A stretch of 64,000 nucleotides of DNA from Pontibacter sp. SGAir0037 (GCF_005491705.1 NZ_CP028092.1:5022001-5086000), one strand, 5' to 3'. Numbered from the stretch's first letter, positions 18,274-27,585 are shown. Made by a program: numbers and translations. Notes: a model not told the origin generated them from the letters alone.

Positions 18274-20127
18274 ATGGCCTTCCGTAAATTAATTTCCCTG
18301 CAGCAACTGTATCGGGGTGCTGTTGATACCTTTCTCACATATCCTTTTGCCTTGTTATCTGCTATAGGAGGTACGGCTGCTGCTATCTGGCGCGCCGAAA
18401 TCAGTTATGATAAACTGCACCTGTATCCTTACCTGGACAAGCTGATGCTGCTTGGTGCGCTAGGCCTGGTGCTCTTTTTTGTAATAGAGTTGGTTGTGCA
18501 GCGCTACAAGTTTGGAGGTGCAAAGCGATGGCTGTTCCTTTTCCTGGGAATCCTTTTTCTGGCAGTATACTATGGGCTTCTTCCTAAGCAGGTAGAGGGG
18601 CCGCAATGGCTCCGTTTTCTGATGTTGTCACTGGTATTGCACTTAGCGGCTTCTTATGTCATGTTCCTAAACAGCAAAGAAGAAAATGCGTTCTGGCAGT
18701 TTAATAAAGCCCTTTTCTTGCGGCTGCTTACTACTGTGCTGTATTCAGCTGTACTTTATATAGGCGTTGCAATAGCTGTTCTGGCTTTAGAGAAACTGTT
18801 CTCTGTGGATGTGTCGCAAAATTTCTATTTTCAGCTGTGGCTGTTTATGGTGGGCGTGTTCAATACCTGGTTTTTCCTGGCAGGCGTGCCTACGAACGTG
18901 CAGGAGTTGGAGCAGGAACACCAGTACCCGAAAGGGCTGAAGGTGTTCACGCAGTTCGTGCTTTTGCCCTTGGTAAGTCTGTATCTGGTAATTCTGTACT
19001 TATACTTTGGCAAAATTATAATACAATGGCAGTGGCCGAATGGGTGGGTTTCGGTATTAGTCCTTTGTTTTTCTGTAGCAGGTATCTTATCGCTGCTGTT
19101 GATACATCCTGTCAGGCAGCACGAAGGGAATACCTGGATGCGCACATTTATAAAGTGGTTTTACAGAGCACTTTTTCCTCTGATTATCCTGCTACTGCTG
19201 GCGATCTGGCGGAGAGTTTCTGAGTATGGCATTACAGAACCTCGCTATGTGGTACTTGTGCTGGCTTTATGGTTATTCTGTACGGCCTTGTACTTTCTTT
19301 TCAGCAAGCAAAAGAATATCAAATTTATACCTGTTACACTTAGTATTGTAATCCTTACAGGTGCCTTCGGGCCCGCTGTAAATGCTTTTCATATTTCAGA
19401 ATGGAGCCAGGTAAAGCGGTTGGAGTACCTGTTAAAGCAAAACAATTTGCTTGTGGGTGATCATGTAAGTAGCATCAGCAATAACAAACCAAAGGCTAAA
19501 ACAGAAGCTGAGATCAGCGCTATTGTACGATACCTGGTGGAAATGCATGACCCAAGGGTACTGCAGCCATGGTTCAGGCAAGACCTTGATTCCTTGCTTA
19601 CCGCACAGGCTGATACAATGAGTTGGAGCCGGTGGGCCCGGCAGGAAGCGCAGGCGAAAGAGCTGGTAGCCATGATGGGCTTAAACTATCGAAACCAATA
19701 CGAGGGGTATGCTGAGAGTGTTATTAGCTATCATTCTTTTAAGCTTGATAAAGAGGCTTCTTATAAAGTACAAGGATACGATTATTTTATTCCTGCATTT
19801 TTATTGAGTTCGAATGTGCAAACCGAATACAGGCACAAAAGCTTTTCACTTGGCGGCAATCCGTTCATGGGCGAATTAGAGCCGGATAAAGGTGCTCTGG
19901 AGTTTAGATATTATGATGATACACTGGTGTTGAACCTGCAGCCATACCTGCAGCAGACAAATGAATCTGGTGTTGAAAATTTGCCTGAAGCAGAAATGAC
20001 GCATTACTTACAAGGAAAGCGGGTAGAGGTAAAGGTACTGTTGCAAAACATATGGATAAACTATAGCGAGAAAGGCAAGGAGTTAATGCAGGTAGAATGT
20101 GCTGTTTTTGTAAAGCAGAAGGAATAA
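18274..20127 (+). CDS. DUF4153 domain multi-pass membrane protein
   Basis: A 617-residue protein with about 11 hydrophobic helices in the first 390 residues, then a soluble C-terminal domain of about 220 residues. The pattern matches DUF4153, common in Bacteroidota and of unknown function. The start ATG at 18274 begins the first amphipathic segment. The promoter and tRNA-Ser follow it on the same strand. No adjacent gene hints at a role. Confidence 0.75.
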   Translation: MAFRKLISLQQLYRGAVDTFLTYPFALLSAIGGTAAAIWRAEISYDKLHLYPYLDKLMLLGALGLVLFFVIELVVQRYKFGGAKRWLFLFLGILFLAVYYGLLPKQVEGPQWLRFLMLSLVLHLAASYVMFLNSKEENAFWQFNKALFLRLLTTVLYSAVLYIGVAIAVLALEKLFSVDVSQNFYFQLWLFMVGVFNTWFFLAGVPTNVQELEQEHQYPKGLKVFTQFVLLPLVSLYLVILYLYFGKIIIQWQWPNGWVSVLVLCFSVAGILSLLLIHPVRQHEGNTWMRTFIKWFYRALFPLIILLLLAIWRRVSEYGITEPRYVVLVLALWLFCTALYFLFSKQKNIKFIPVTLSIVILTGAFGPAVNAFHISEWSQVKRLEYLLKQNNLLVGDHVSSISNNKPKAKTEAEISAIVRYLVEMHDPRVLQPWFRQDLDSLLTAQADTMSWSRWARQEAQAKELVAMMGLNYRNQYEGYAESVISYHSFKLDKEASYKVQGYDYFIPAFLLSSNVQTEYRHKSFSLGGNPFMGELEPDKGALEFRYYDDTLVLNLQPYLQQTNESGVENLPEAEMTHYLQGKRVEVKVLLQNIWINYSEKGKELMQVECAVFVKQKE

Positions 20128-20197
20128 AATTTTGTTGTTTATAATCAGTTGTTTATCGCTTAATGTGCTAAACCTGCGAAAAAATATTGTCGTATAG

Positions 20198-20229
20198 TTT
20201 TGATAATTCGAAACAGTGATATACTTTTG
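20198..20229 (+). promoter_or_regulatory. Bacteroidota-type promoter of tRNA-Ser
   Basis: TTTTG at 20198-20202, a 19-base spacer, then TACTTTTG at 20222-20229, an exact TAnnTTTG match. Transcription would start about 7 bases later, just ahead of the tRNA. This is the best promoter match in the window. Confidence 0.7.
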
Positions 20230-20243
20230 TGCACGATTAATAC

Positions 20244-20328
20244 AGAGAGTTGGCAGAGTGGTCGAATGCGGCGGTCTTGAAAACCGTTGACTGTAACAGG
20301 TCCGGGGGTTCGAATCCCTCACTCTCTG
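20244..20328 (+). tRNA. tRNA-Ser(UGA)
   Basis: Acceptor arms AGAGAGT and ACTCTCT pair fully, the T arm reads GGGGG-TTCGAAT-CCCTC, the anticodon loop is CTTGAAA (anticodon UGA, reads UCA serine codons), and there is a long variable arm as in class II tRNAs. The discriminator is G and CCA is not encoded. Its 3' end faces an integrase gene 250 bases on, marking it as the likely integration site. Confidence 0.95.
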
Positions 20329-20351
20329 CTGGTAGGAATACCAAAATCAGC

Positions 20352-20386
20352 AAAAAGCCCGTAAATCATTGATTTACGGGCTTTTT
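20352..20386 (+). terminator. Strong terminator after tRNA-Ser
   Basis: AAAAAGCCCGTAAATCA and TGATTTACGGGCTTTTT form a near-perfect palindrome with a T tract. It closes the tRNA unit and insulates the integrated element. Confidence 0.9.
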
Positions 20387-20438
20387 CGTTTCTGCACCCT
20401 TGCTAAATCATTCAGTTTTTCTCTATCCTAAGGAGTAC

Positions 20439-20481
20439 AATTCGGATACCAAAAGCCAAAAATAATTTTGGTATCCGAATT
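20439..20481. repeat. Perfect 16-base inverted repeat upstream of the integrase
   Basis: AATTCGGATACCAAAA at 20439-20454 and its exact complement at 20466-20481, separated by 11 bases. It lacks a T tract, so a terminator role is unlikely. It could be a protein-binding site for the recombinase, an excisionase or a repressor. Role inferred from position only. Confidence 0.6.
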
Positions 20482-20505
20482 TGTTGTATCCTTCTGATTT
20501 TCAGA

Positions 20506-20530
20506 AAGATGTACATGTTGTGTACATCTT
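20506..20530. repeat. Perfect 10-base inverted repeat next to the integrase start
   Basis: AAGATGTACA and TGTACATCTT separated by TGTTG, 51 bases ahead of the integrase ATG. It is compatible with an operator controlling the integrase. Confidence 0.5.
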
Positions 20531-20580
20531 GTGGAGCCTGTAAATGAATGTTAACTTAAACAGTAAAAGGAGGAAACGAA

Positions 20581-21795
20581 ATGGACACTAAAATCAGCAT
20601 CCTGTTCTACGGCAAAAAATCCAGGACCACCAGCGACAACCTGCTGCCCATCTACCTGCGCGTCACCATCAACGGGAAGAGGTTCGAAACCTGCACACAC
20701 AGTCACGTCGCCCCCGGAAAATGGTCCGTGGAAGCAGGGCGCGTGAAGGGTAACACAGAGGAAGCCAGGAGGGTTAACGCCTACCTGGACATGCTCAGGT
20801 CCAAGGTGTACGCATACCAGCAGGAGCTTCTGCAGGAAGGGAAACCGGTCACAACAGGGACAGTCCGGGACAAGTGGCTGGGGGTGGAGGAGAAGCCCGT
20901 CATGCTACTGGAGGTTTTCCAGCAGCACAACGAGCGTATGGAGAAAATGGTGGGGAAAGATTACGCTCCTGGAACCTTGGAACGTTACAGAACTTCCCTG
21001 TTGCATACCAGCAGTTTCATAGAGTGGAAGTACAAGGCAGCGGATATCGACGTGAGGAAGCTCGATTTCGGGTTTATCTCCGACTACGAGTTCTGGCTCA
21101 AGAGCGTCAGGGGCTGCGCCCACAATACCACCATGAAGTACTTGGGCAACTTTAAGAAGGTGATCCACATCTGCCTGAGGAACGGCTGGCTGCAGCTCGA
21201 CCCCTTCCTGGGCTTCAAGATGAGCAAAAAGGAGGTGGTGCGGGCTTTCCTCTCCAAAGAAGAGCTGCAGCGGATGGCGGCAAGGGAGTTCGGTATGGAG
21301 CGGCTCAGCCAGGTGCGGGACATCTTCCTGTTCAGCTGCTTCACCGGCCTGGCCTACGCCGACGTGCAGAAACTCAGGCGTTCGGAGATCGTCACCGGCC
21401 CGGATGGAGGGAAGTGGGTCTACACCAGCCGTCAGAAGACCGACACGATCTCCAGGATCCCCCTGCTGCCTATGGCCCTGACCATTCTGGAGAAATATGA
21501 AAAGCACCCGCAGTGCCTGAACCAGGACAGGGTGCTCCCCGTGTTGAGTAACCAGAAGATGAACGCCTACCTCAAGGAGATAGCAGACCTGTGCGGTATC
21601 GGCAAACCCTTGACCTTCCACATCGCCCGCCATACCTTCGCCACCACCGTCACGCTCTCCAACGGGGTGCCCATTGAGTCGGTGAGCAGGATGCTGGGCC
21701 ACACCAATATTAAAACCACGCAGCATTACGCCAAGATACTGGACCAGAAGGTGAGCCAGGACATGCAGCAACTGAAGGAGAAGCTCAAATTGTAG
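20581..21795 (+). CDS. Tyrosine recombinase/integrase (CTnDOT-like, with SAM-like core-binding domain)
   Basis: A 404-residue site-specific recombinase. Residues 1-90 are an arm-type DNA-binding domain typical of Bacteroidota integrases, about 105-200 a SAM-like core-binding domain, and 215-395 the catalytic domain with Lys in SRQKT, His347 and Arg350 in HIARH, His374 in LGHTN and nucleophile Tyr383 in HYAKI. The usual first Arg is replaced (FTGLAYADV, Ala258), as in the CTnDOT IntDOT group. A strong Shine-Dalgarno AAAGGAGG precedes the ATG, unusual for this host. GC-rich codons contrast with the AT-rich genes to the left. It sits just after tRNA-Ser. Confidence 0.93.
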   Translation: MDTKISILFYGKKSRTTSDNLLPIYLRVTINGKRFETCTHSHVAPGKWSVEAGRVKGNTEEARRVNAYLDMLRSKVYAYQQELLQEGKPVTTGTVRDKWLGVEEKPVMLLEVFQQHNERMEKMVGKDYAPGTLERYRTSLLHTSSFIEWKYKAADIDVRKLDFGFISDYEFWLKSVRGCAHNTTMKYLGNFKKVIHICLRNGWLQLDPFLGFKMSKKEVVRAFLSKEELQRMAAREFGMERLSQVRDIFLFSCFTGLAYADVQKLRRSEIVTGPDGGKWVYTSRQKTDTISRIPLLPMALTILEKYEKHPQCLNQDRVLPVLSNQKMNAYLKEIADLCGIGKPLTFHIARHTFATTVTLSNGVPIESVSRMLGHTNIKTTQHYAKILDQKVSQDMQQLKEKLKL

Positions 21796-21863
21796 TATTA
21801 GGTTGAAAAGATGGTTGAGGTTAAGAATCTTTATCTGATGTCAACTGACTCGGGGAAGTTGAA

Positions 21864-21887
21864 AAAAGGGGCTACAAAACCCCTTTA
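21864..21887. terminator. Short hairpin between the integrase and radC-like genes
   Basis: AAAGGGG and CCCCTTT arms with an 8-base loop, between convergent genes and overlapping the radC-like stop. Confidence 0.45.
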
Positions 21888-22341
21888 TCTGCCATAGAGT
21901 AGTAACCCTCACTGGTGAGGATGATGTGGTCCAGAACGACAATGTCGAGCAGTTCTCCACCCTGCTTCATCTTCTTTGTCAGCTGTAGGTCTGCCGCGCT
22001 GGGGGTGAGGTTGCCCGAGGGGTGGTTGTGGCAGAGTAAGATGGAGGAGGAGCAGGCTTTCAGGGCCGTCACGAAGATGAGCTTAGGATCGGCCACCGTG
22101 CCAGCCACGCCTCCCGTGGAAGTTTCGTAGATGCCCAGCACCCGGTTGGCCCTGTTGAGTAGCATCACCTTAAACTGCTCGACAAACTCAATTTTGCCGG
22201 AATCCCGGCTTTGCTTGAGCGCCTGGTTACAGTCGGCTGAGCAGGTGATTAGTTGTCTTGCAGAGGGTTTACTTTGGGGCAGTAGGAGAGCTTTATCACT
22301 GCTACTTTGGAAAAGGAGGAGTTTTTAAGAAGCTTTACCAT
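21872..22341 (-). pseudogene. radC: Mobile-element RadC/JAB-domain protein, frameshifted
   Basis: The C-terminal frame encodes the RadC JAB domain with the metal motif CHNHPSGNLTPSAAD and the family block EFVEQFKVMLLNRANRVLGIYETSTGGV; the open frame extends well upstream of the nearest start codon (GTG at 22168). The N-terminal 28 codons lie in another frame starting at the ATG at 22341 and reading as KVAVIKLSYCPKVNP. Joining the two needs one extra base near 22265-22275, which would restore about 156 residues, the usual size for this family. Short RadC proteins of this kind are common cargo of Bacteroidota integrative elements; they are not needed for DNA repair. It could be a real mutation or a single-base sequencing error. 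Confidence 0.75.
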
Positions 22342-23002
22342 AATTTTTGTCTTTGTAGCGTCAGGAATTGATTATGGTGCCCCACCTGCCTTCGGGACGG
22401 ACTATGGGTCAGGCGGAGATGGAAAAAATGCGGAGACTCCACCGCAGGTGGATACCCATTTTGTTTGGACGACCTTGTCCCTTGTCAGGCGCGGATGGCT
22501 ACCTTTGCCATAATATGAATGGCGTCAGATTTATACTTCAATTGTCTTGCAAGATGCTGCTTACAGTCGCTGTTCTTTGACCATCACCCTTACTGCTAAG
22601 CTGTTGAGATGTTGTACATGATTTGCTAGAAGGTACATTCAGGTAACTAACAACCTGTACCTTCTCAACATTTGGGCAGCCTTAATTATTAGTTTAAGAA
22701 TAGATGTTTTGTAGGAAGATTTATTGGATAACGATAGCCCTATGTGTAATAGCTACAACTTAGTCTTAAATACTGGTTTGTACAGTAATTACATCATCTC
22801 ACAGGCAAGAGAGTAGAGTTTACCAAGTATTTGTTGGATTGTGAACGATTGCCAACAGGTTTTTGTACCTTTAGTGCATGCGCTTTGCCTATAGCTAGTT
22901 TGCCTTTACAACGGGCGTGGTGCATTAACCTGTTGATTTTAAGCCTGCCTGTATCGTAGCTTGTATTTGTGCTCTTCGAATTGATGCAATTTTGATTGCG
23001 TA
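22342..23002. other. Gene-poor stretch after radC
   Basis: No reading frame of credible coding character is seen on either strand. Probably remnants inside the integrated element. Confidence 0.5.
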
Positions 23003-23338
23003 ATGCACAAAGAGGAGCGACTAACAGAGGTGAGGGCCACCAAGAAGCGGTACGACACCATTATCGCCAGACTGCTAAACACAGCAGCCACCTATAAGGC
23101 GATTTTCCCTCAGTTGGCTGCCATTGAGGTATTTTTGGATAGCACTTATACAGAGGTAGGCGAGGAAGTCGATTGTTTGGTAAAGCTCGATGAGCTGTGC
23201 CTGTACTTCCAGGAACTGAGCGTTAACTGCTATATTTTTCGCCACCTCTACCATAACCTATGCATAGATGTGGGTGCAGTGAAAAACGATACTCCCCCAT
23301 TTAACTTGGGAGACATTTACATCGTCTTACCTAAATAA
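23003..23338 (+). CDS. Hypothetical protein, 111 residues
   Basis: I do not recognise this protein. It is mixed charged and hydrophobic, starts with a charged segment (MHKEERLTEVRATKKRYDT) and ends in a beta-rich DIYIVLPK. No signal peptide, membrane helix or known motif. Four Cys are scattered. It stands alone, with gene-poor sequence on both sides. The composition looks protein-like, so it is probably a real gene of the accessory region. Confidence 0.5.
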   Translation: MHKEERLTEVRATKKRYDTIIARLLNTAATYKAIFPQLAAIEVFLDSTYTEVGEEVDCLVKLDELCLYFQELSVNCYIFRHLYHNLCIDVGAVKNDTPPFNLGDIYIVLPK

Positions 23339-23666
23339 AGCATCAACTGTCAGTTGTGATGGTAGCTTCATCTGTTGCTCTGTAAGATGATATAGGAACT
23401 GTTACACTTATTTCATCGTCTTCCAAAGGTTGTTTCATCCTTCTGCAACAAAAAAATTGCCTAATCCTTTTAAAAAGGCTTATTCAGAACCCTGTCTATA
23501 GCGGCAGAAGGTCCTGTGAAGAGATTGCCAGTTTATCAACTGGTGATTTATTTAGCACCGGGGCATATAAGCTTTAAGAGAGATGGCGTCCGGCTTTGGT
23601 CTGAATCGGTTTGGCAGGACAGCCACTTGTATAAGAGCAAATGATAACCTTTGGTAAAAGCCTTTA
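23339..23666. other. Intergenic stretch without visible gene
   Basis: No credible coding frame. It ends at the long hairpin at 23667-23709. Confidence 0.5.
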
Positions 23667-23709
23667 AAATTCAGAGGGAGAACCTGTTACAGGTTCTCCC
23701 TCTGAATTT
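23667..23709 (-). terminator. 20-base perfect hairpin after the esterase gene
   Basis: Arms of 20 bases, beginning AAATTCAGAGGGAG and ending CTCCCTCTGAATTT, with a TTA loop, form an unusually long perfect stem. It lies 25 bases after the esterase stop on the reverse strand and probably terminates it. Being nearly symmetric, it could act in both directions. Confidence 0.75.
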
Positions 23710-23734
23710 AAGTAACTATAGTAGTTGATCTTTA

Positions 23735-24877
23735 CTATTTATCAAACGCTTTCTTTAGTTCCCCTACAGCCAGTTCCTGCGCCTCTGCGGCGGCAGGCAC
23801 TACTGTAGCCATACCGAAGAACTCATGCGTAACACCTTCAAAAACCTCTGAAGTCACGGCCACACCTGCTTCCTCCAGTCTGTCGGCATACATCTGGCCC
23901 TCGCTCTGCAACGGGTCTATTTCAGCGTTGATGACCGTGGCAGCAGGCAATCCCTGCAGATCAGGGGCATCCACCAACGAAATCCAGGGCTTTTGTGCAT
24001 CTTCGGGCGAGCTGAGGTACTTGTCGAAAAACCACCTCATCAAAGGCTCATTTAAAGGCTTCGCATCTTCATACATCTGGTAAGAAGGCGTGTCAAAATT
24101 ATAGCCTGCTATGGGGTACACCAGCAACTGATGCACCGGGATTTGCATGTTTCTGTCGCGGGCCATCATGCTCACGGCAGCGGCCAGGTTACCACCGGCA
24201 CTCTCACCGGCCACGGCTATACGTGCAGGATCAATATGGATAGTGGCGGCATTGTTTACGACCCATGCATAAGCGGCATAAGAGTCTTCGTGCGCCGTGG
24301 GGAACTTATGCTCCGGGGCCTGACGGTAGGCCACCGATACAACCACCGCACCCGCCTTCTCTGCCAGCGCCCTGGCTGATGCATCGTAGGTGTCAATGCC
24401 GGCAATCACCCAGCCACCTCCATGGTAGTACACTATCCCGGGCAAAGGTTCTGTTGCATTGCGCGGGGTGTAGGTCCGGATGTGAATGCTTCCCCCATCC
24501 ACAGGAATTTCCATTCCTGCGGTGTCTACCTGCGAAGGCGGCATCGGAATATGATTGTTTTCCATCACGGCCATAACGGCATCGGCAGCGGTAGGGGCCT
24601 GGCGTGCCTCCTGGGCGGACAGTTCATGCAGCGGCGGGCCAGTCTGCAGGCTGTCGAGCGCTTCTATCACCGCCAGCATCTCATCACCGATCGTAGGTCC
24701 CCACTCAGGTCTGGGCCCATCGGGCTCTATACCGGTATGTATGTCATCATCGTTACAGGAGGCCATAAAAGCCACCATGCCGACCAGCGCGAACTGGCAC
24801 CACCTTTGTTTCCACGTGCCCGTACGGATTGATTCCTGTATCAAAGCGATAGCTGTTTTCATAGATTCTACTTTCAT
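23735..24877 (-). CDS. Lipoprotein alpha/beta hydrolase, HSL-type esterase/lipase
   Basis: A 380-residue esterase of the hormone-sensitive lipase family (bacterial family IV). The oxyanion HGGG motif is at 152-155, the nucleophile Ser226 in GESAGG, Asp321 in AEIDPLQSEG and His351 in GVTHEFFG, so the triad is complete. The N-terminus has a hydrophobic run ending in Met-Ala-Ser-Cys (Cys41), a lipobox after a long basic segment, so the enzyme is probably anchored in the envelope. A later Met (residue 6) could also start it. It stands alone. Substrate unknown; short-chain esters are usual for the family. Confidence 0.85.
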   Translation of the reverse strand: MKVESMKTAIALIQESIRTGTWKQRWCQFALVGMVAFMASCNDDDIHTGIEPDGPRPEWGPTIGDEMLAVIEALDSLQTGPPLHELSAQEARQAPTAADAVMAVMENNHIPMPPSQVDTAGMEIPVDGGSIHIRTYTPRNATEPLPGIVYYHGGGWVIAGIDTYDASARALAEKAGAVVVSVAYRQAPEHKFPTAHEDSYAAYAWVVNNAATIHIDPARIAVAGESAGGNLAAAVSMMARDRNMQIPVHQLLVYPIAGYNFDTPSYQMYEDAKPLNEPLMRWFFDKYLSSPEDAQKPWISLVDAPDLQGLPAATVINAEIDPLQSEGQMYADRLEEAGVAVTSEVFEGVTHEFFGMATVVPAAAEAQELAVGELKKAFDK

Positions 24878-25047
24878 AAATGTGCAATTTGTTCAAGTTA
24901 TTCTCTACAACATACGGCGCTGTTGCAATCCATAGCTTTAAGCGACTTGAAAAAAGTACAATTGTGGCAGAAAATCCTGGTGAAACTCCCCGTAGGGTAA
25001 GCTAACGGTACAAGGGAATAAGGAACATGTTCAGCAACATAAGGGCT

Positions 25048-25788
25048 TTACCTTTTATCCAGCGGAGAGCGTTCTTGCGCCTTTTGCAGCTCTTCGTTGT
25101 TGGTTAGGTCAAGGCGTAGCGGCGTGAGGGATACATAGCCGTGGTCTACGGCCCAGCGGTCTGTGCCTTCTTCGGTTTCTTCTACCGGGATCACCGTAAA
25201 CCAGAAGTGCTCGCGCCCCATCGGATCTTTCCCAGGCACCACCTTGCCGTCATAATGGCGCAAGGACTGCCTGGCCCAGCAGAGGCCCTTTGCGTTGACT
25301 GGAATGTTTATGTTAACCAGCGAGAGATCCGTTTGCGGCAACAGAAGCTCCAGCGATTGCCTGACGAAAGGCTTGATAGATGTAAAATCCGGTTCGTCGC
25401 GGGTAACAGGAGTACTGAAGGCGATGCCTCTGCAGCCGAACAAGGCCGCCTGTTTGGCTGCAGCCAGTGTGCCTGAGTGCCAGGCCGAATTGCCCAGGTT
25501 CGTCCCCAGGTTGATTCCTGATAGCACGACGTCGGCCTTGTGCTCCAGATGAAAGAGCCCCAGCGCCACGCAATCGGCTGGCGTTCCGTTGACCCGATAA
25601 GCCTCGAAACCTTCTATGGGCGTGCGTTTGTACATCAGCGGCCGAGTTGCCGTAATGGCATGCCCCATGGAAGACTGCTCTACATCAGGTGCCACAATAA
25701 GTACCTCCCCAAACTCAGAAGCTACCTGGGCCAGGGCCAGAATGCCCGGGCTATAAATTCCGTCATCGTTTGCTATCAGAATCCGCAT
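25048..25788 (-). CDS. surE: 5'/3'-nucleotidase SurE
   Basis: The 246-residue enzyme dephosphorylates nucleoside monophosphates in the cytosol. The family start MRILIANDDGIYSPGI is complete, giving the metal-binding Asp-Asp pair, followed by APDVEQSSMGHAITA, the VNGTPADCV loop and SGINLGTNLGNSAWHSGTLAAA. C-terminal VDHGYVSLTPLRLD is also typical. It is divergent from the lipid kinase gene. Confidence 0.93.
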   Translation of the reverse strand: MRILIANDDGIYSPGILALAQVASEFGEVLIVAPDVEQSSMGHAITATRPLMYKRTPIEGFEAYRVNGTPADCVALGLFHLEHKADVVLSGINLGTNLGNSAWHSGTLAAAKQAALFGCRGIAFSTPVTRDEPDFTSIKPFVRQSLELLLPQTDLSLVNINIPVNAKGLCWARQSLRHYDGKVVPGKDPMGREHFWFTVIPVEETEEGTDRWAVDHGYVSLTPLRLDLTNNEELQKAQERSPLDKR

Positions 25789-25887
25789 TTACAACAAGTT
25801 TAAAATTTAAGACTTCGGCCAGAGATAACCCGCCGGTAGGCATTGCCGTTATCAAACAGCCAACATTTACGTTTCTCATACTGGTTT

Positions 25888-26763
25888 ATGGCTACACGAG
25901 TTACCTTACTGCACAATCCAGGAGCTGGGTTTGAGCGTTATTCAGCAGAGGAACTGCTCCGGCTGCTGCATCAGAAGGGATATGAAGTATCCTATACTTC
26001 GGCAAAAGAAGATTATGAAGATGCTTTAAAAACACCGGGAGATGCAGTGGTGGTAGCCGGCGGGGACGGCACGGTACAGAAGATCGCAAAGCACCTGATA
26101 GGGCATGATGTACCGATAGGTTTGCTGCCCCTTGGCACAGCCAACAACATTGCGGCAACATTAGGCATTGCCGGAGAACCCGCAGAGATCATCTCCGGTT
26201 GGGATCTAGCCAACCTTCACGCATTCAATGTTGGACAGGTGATCGGGCCGGAGGGTGCCTCTTACTTCTTTGAGTCGGTGGGCGCAGGGCTGTTTCCCAG
26301 GCTGATCCGGAAGCGCGAGGATGAAAAGAAAGAAAAAGCGAGCCGCGAAGAAGAACTGGAAGACGCACTGCTGCATCAAAAGGAGATCGTAAACAGCTAC
26401 CGGTCGCATGCCTGCACTATAAGATTAGACGGAGAAGTGCTTTCCGGGGACTACCTGATGGTGGAGGTGATGAACATTAAATATGCCGGCCCTAATATGG
26501 AGCTGGCACCGGAGGCAACTCCCAGCGATGGCCTGCTGGATGTCGTGCTGATTCGGGAAGATGAGCGGGAACAGTTCTCAACTTTCCTGACCAGGTGCCT
26601 GAACGGGCATGAGAATAGCTGGTTACCGCAGGTAAGACAGGTTCGGAAAGTGGAGGTGGAGTGGCAGGGGAAGCATTACCACATCGACGACACGGCGCAT
26701 GAGGCAGAGGGACCTGTCCATCTGGAAGTGCAACTGCTACCGCAAGGCCTTCTGTTTTTGTGA
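25888..26763 (+). CDS. Diacylglycerol kinase-family lipid kinase (YegS-like)
   Basis: A 291-residue cytosolic lipid kinase with the ATP-binding VVAGGDGTVQKIAKHL motif and the following LPLGTANNIAATLGI block, both hallmarks of the DAGK catalytic domain. The C-terminal half is the beta-sandwich substrate domain. I chose the ATG at 25888, which gives MATRVTLLHNPGAG, the normal start; a Met at 25843 adds 15 residues of no family likeness. The exact lipid (diacylglycerol, phosphatidylglycerol or sphingosine-like) cannot be told. Confidence 0.88.
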   Translation: MATRVTLLHNPGAGFERYSAEELLRLLHQKGYEVSYTSAKEDYEDALKTPGDAVVVAGGDGTVQKIAKHLIGHDVPIGLLPLGTANNIAATLGIAGEPAEIISGWDLANLHAFNVGQVIGPEGASYFFESVGAGLFPRLIRKREDEKKEKASREEELEDALLHQKEIVNSYRSHACTIRLDGEVLSGDYLMVEVMNIKYAGPNMELAPEATPSDGLLDVVLIREDEREQFSTFLTRCLNGHENSWLPQVRQVRKVEVEWQGKHYHIDDTAHEAEGPVHLEVQLLPQGLLFL

Positions 26764-27369
26764 ACCTGATCAGCGTCTTGCCTGATGTGGGGCATGCCAT
26801 GGGGGCTTGCCGGCTTCTAAGGCGGAGCGAGGCTTAGGGTCTCCAGCTACTTCCGCCGTTAGCACCATATCCGGCCGAAGACCGGTACCTGCAGTGGTCC
26901 ATGACGTTTATCTTTCTCAACCGGCAGCCTGCTCAAGTTCGGGTGGTGACAAGGAGGCGTCATGAGGCTGCGCAGCTAGCCCAGGGTTTTCCAGAACCAA
27001 GCTGCAATTGCCGGACTGTGGTGGCAGAAGAGTGTCAGTGGGCGGGGCGACGTCTTTCCATGGGTCTGGCTAGGGCAGGTACGCTTGTTCCCTTCGTGGA
27101 TGAACCACAGCAAGCGGATTTTCCATTAGCCGTAAAGCACCTCTTGGGATAGGTACCACCGAGGGAAGAAAGCGTGCTTTTATAACCAAAAGCGGGGTAA
27201 GCTTCAACACGCGCTGTCTAGCAATCGGAGGATAGGCTGGGATAGAAGGGGGAGACCCATATTTAGTAGCCAGGCCGGGAAACGTTTCCTATGCCACTAC
27301 GTTACTTTCAAGGCCAGGGATCGCACGGACCATTGCCTGGCCGCATCTAGTGAAAACTTAAAACAAACC
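26764..27369. other. GC-rich gene-poor stretch
   Basis: No convincing coding frame; probably decayed DNA. It precedes a tiny gene whose partial copy lies past the polysaccharide locus. Confidence 0.5.
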
Positions 27370-27585
27370 ATGACAAAAGACAAAGCCTATTACTTGGACA
27401 AAATCAGCGGCATGAAGCAGCGCCAGCTGGAAAAGCTTACCACCAAGGAGAACTCCCTATTCCAGGACTACCTGCAGGAAGACGGAACGCTGGACCTGGA
27501 GAGGATTGCCGAAACCGATGAGGTGAACCTGAAGATCCTGTATGCAGAGCTTGATGAACTGGAGGCTGGGGAGGAGGTAGATTAG
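27370..27585 (+). CDS. Small acidic coiled protein, 71 residues, duplicated in the window
   Basis: I do not recognise this protein. It is highly charged, rich in Glu, Lys and Leu, and likely helical: MTKDKAYYLDKISGMKQRQL, then ENSLFQDYLQEDGTLDLERI and ETDEVNLKILYAELDELEAG. A diverged copy of residues 11-70 with an in-frame stop is found at 53500-53680, on the far side of the polysaccharide locus. No signal peptide. Conservation of the copy shows this was once a real coding sequence. Confidence 0.6.
   Translation: MTKDKAYYLDKISGMKQRQLEKLTTKENSLFQDYLQEDGTLDLERIAETDEVNLKILYAELDELEAGEEVD

Noticed and set aside
20905-21771. A 288-codon open frame opposite the integrase
   Set aside because: It is a shadow of the GC-rich integrase gene; the integrase has all its catalytic motifs and the opposite frame has no recognisable domain.
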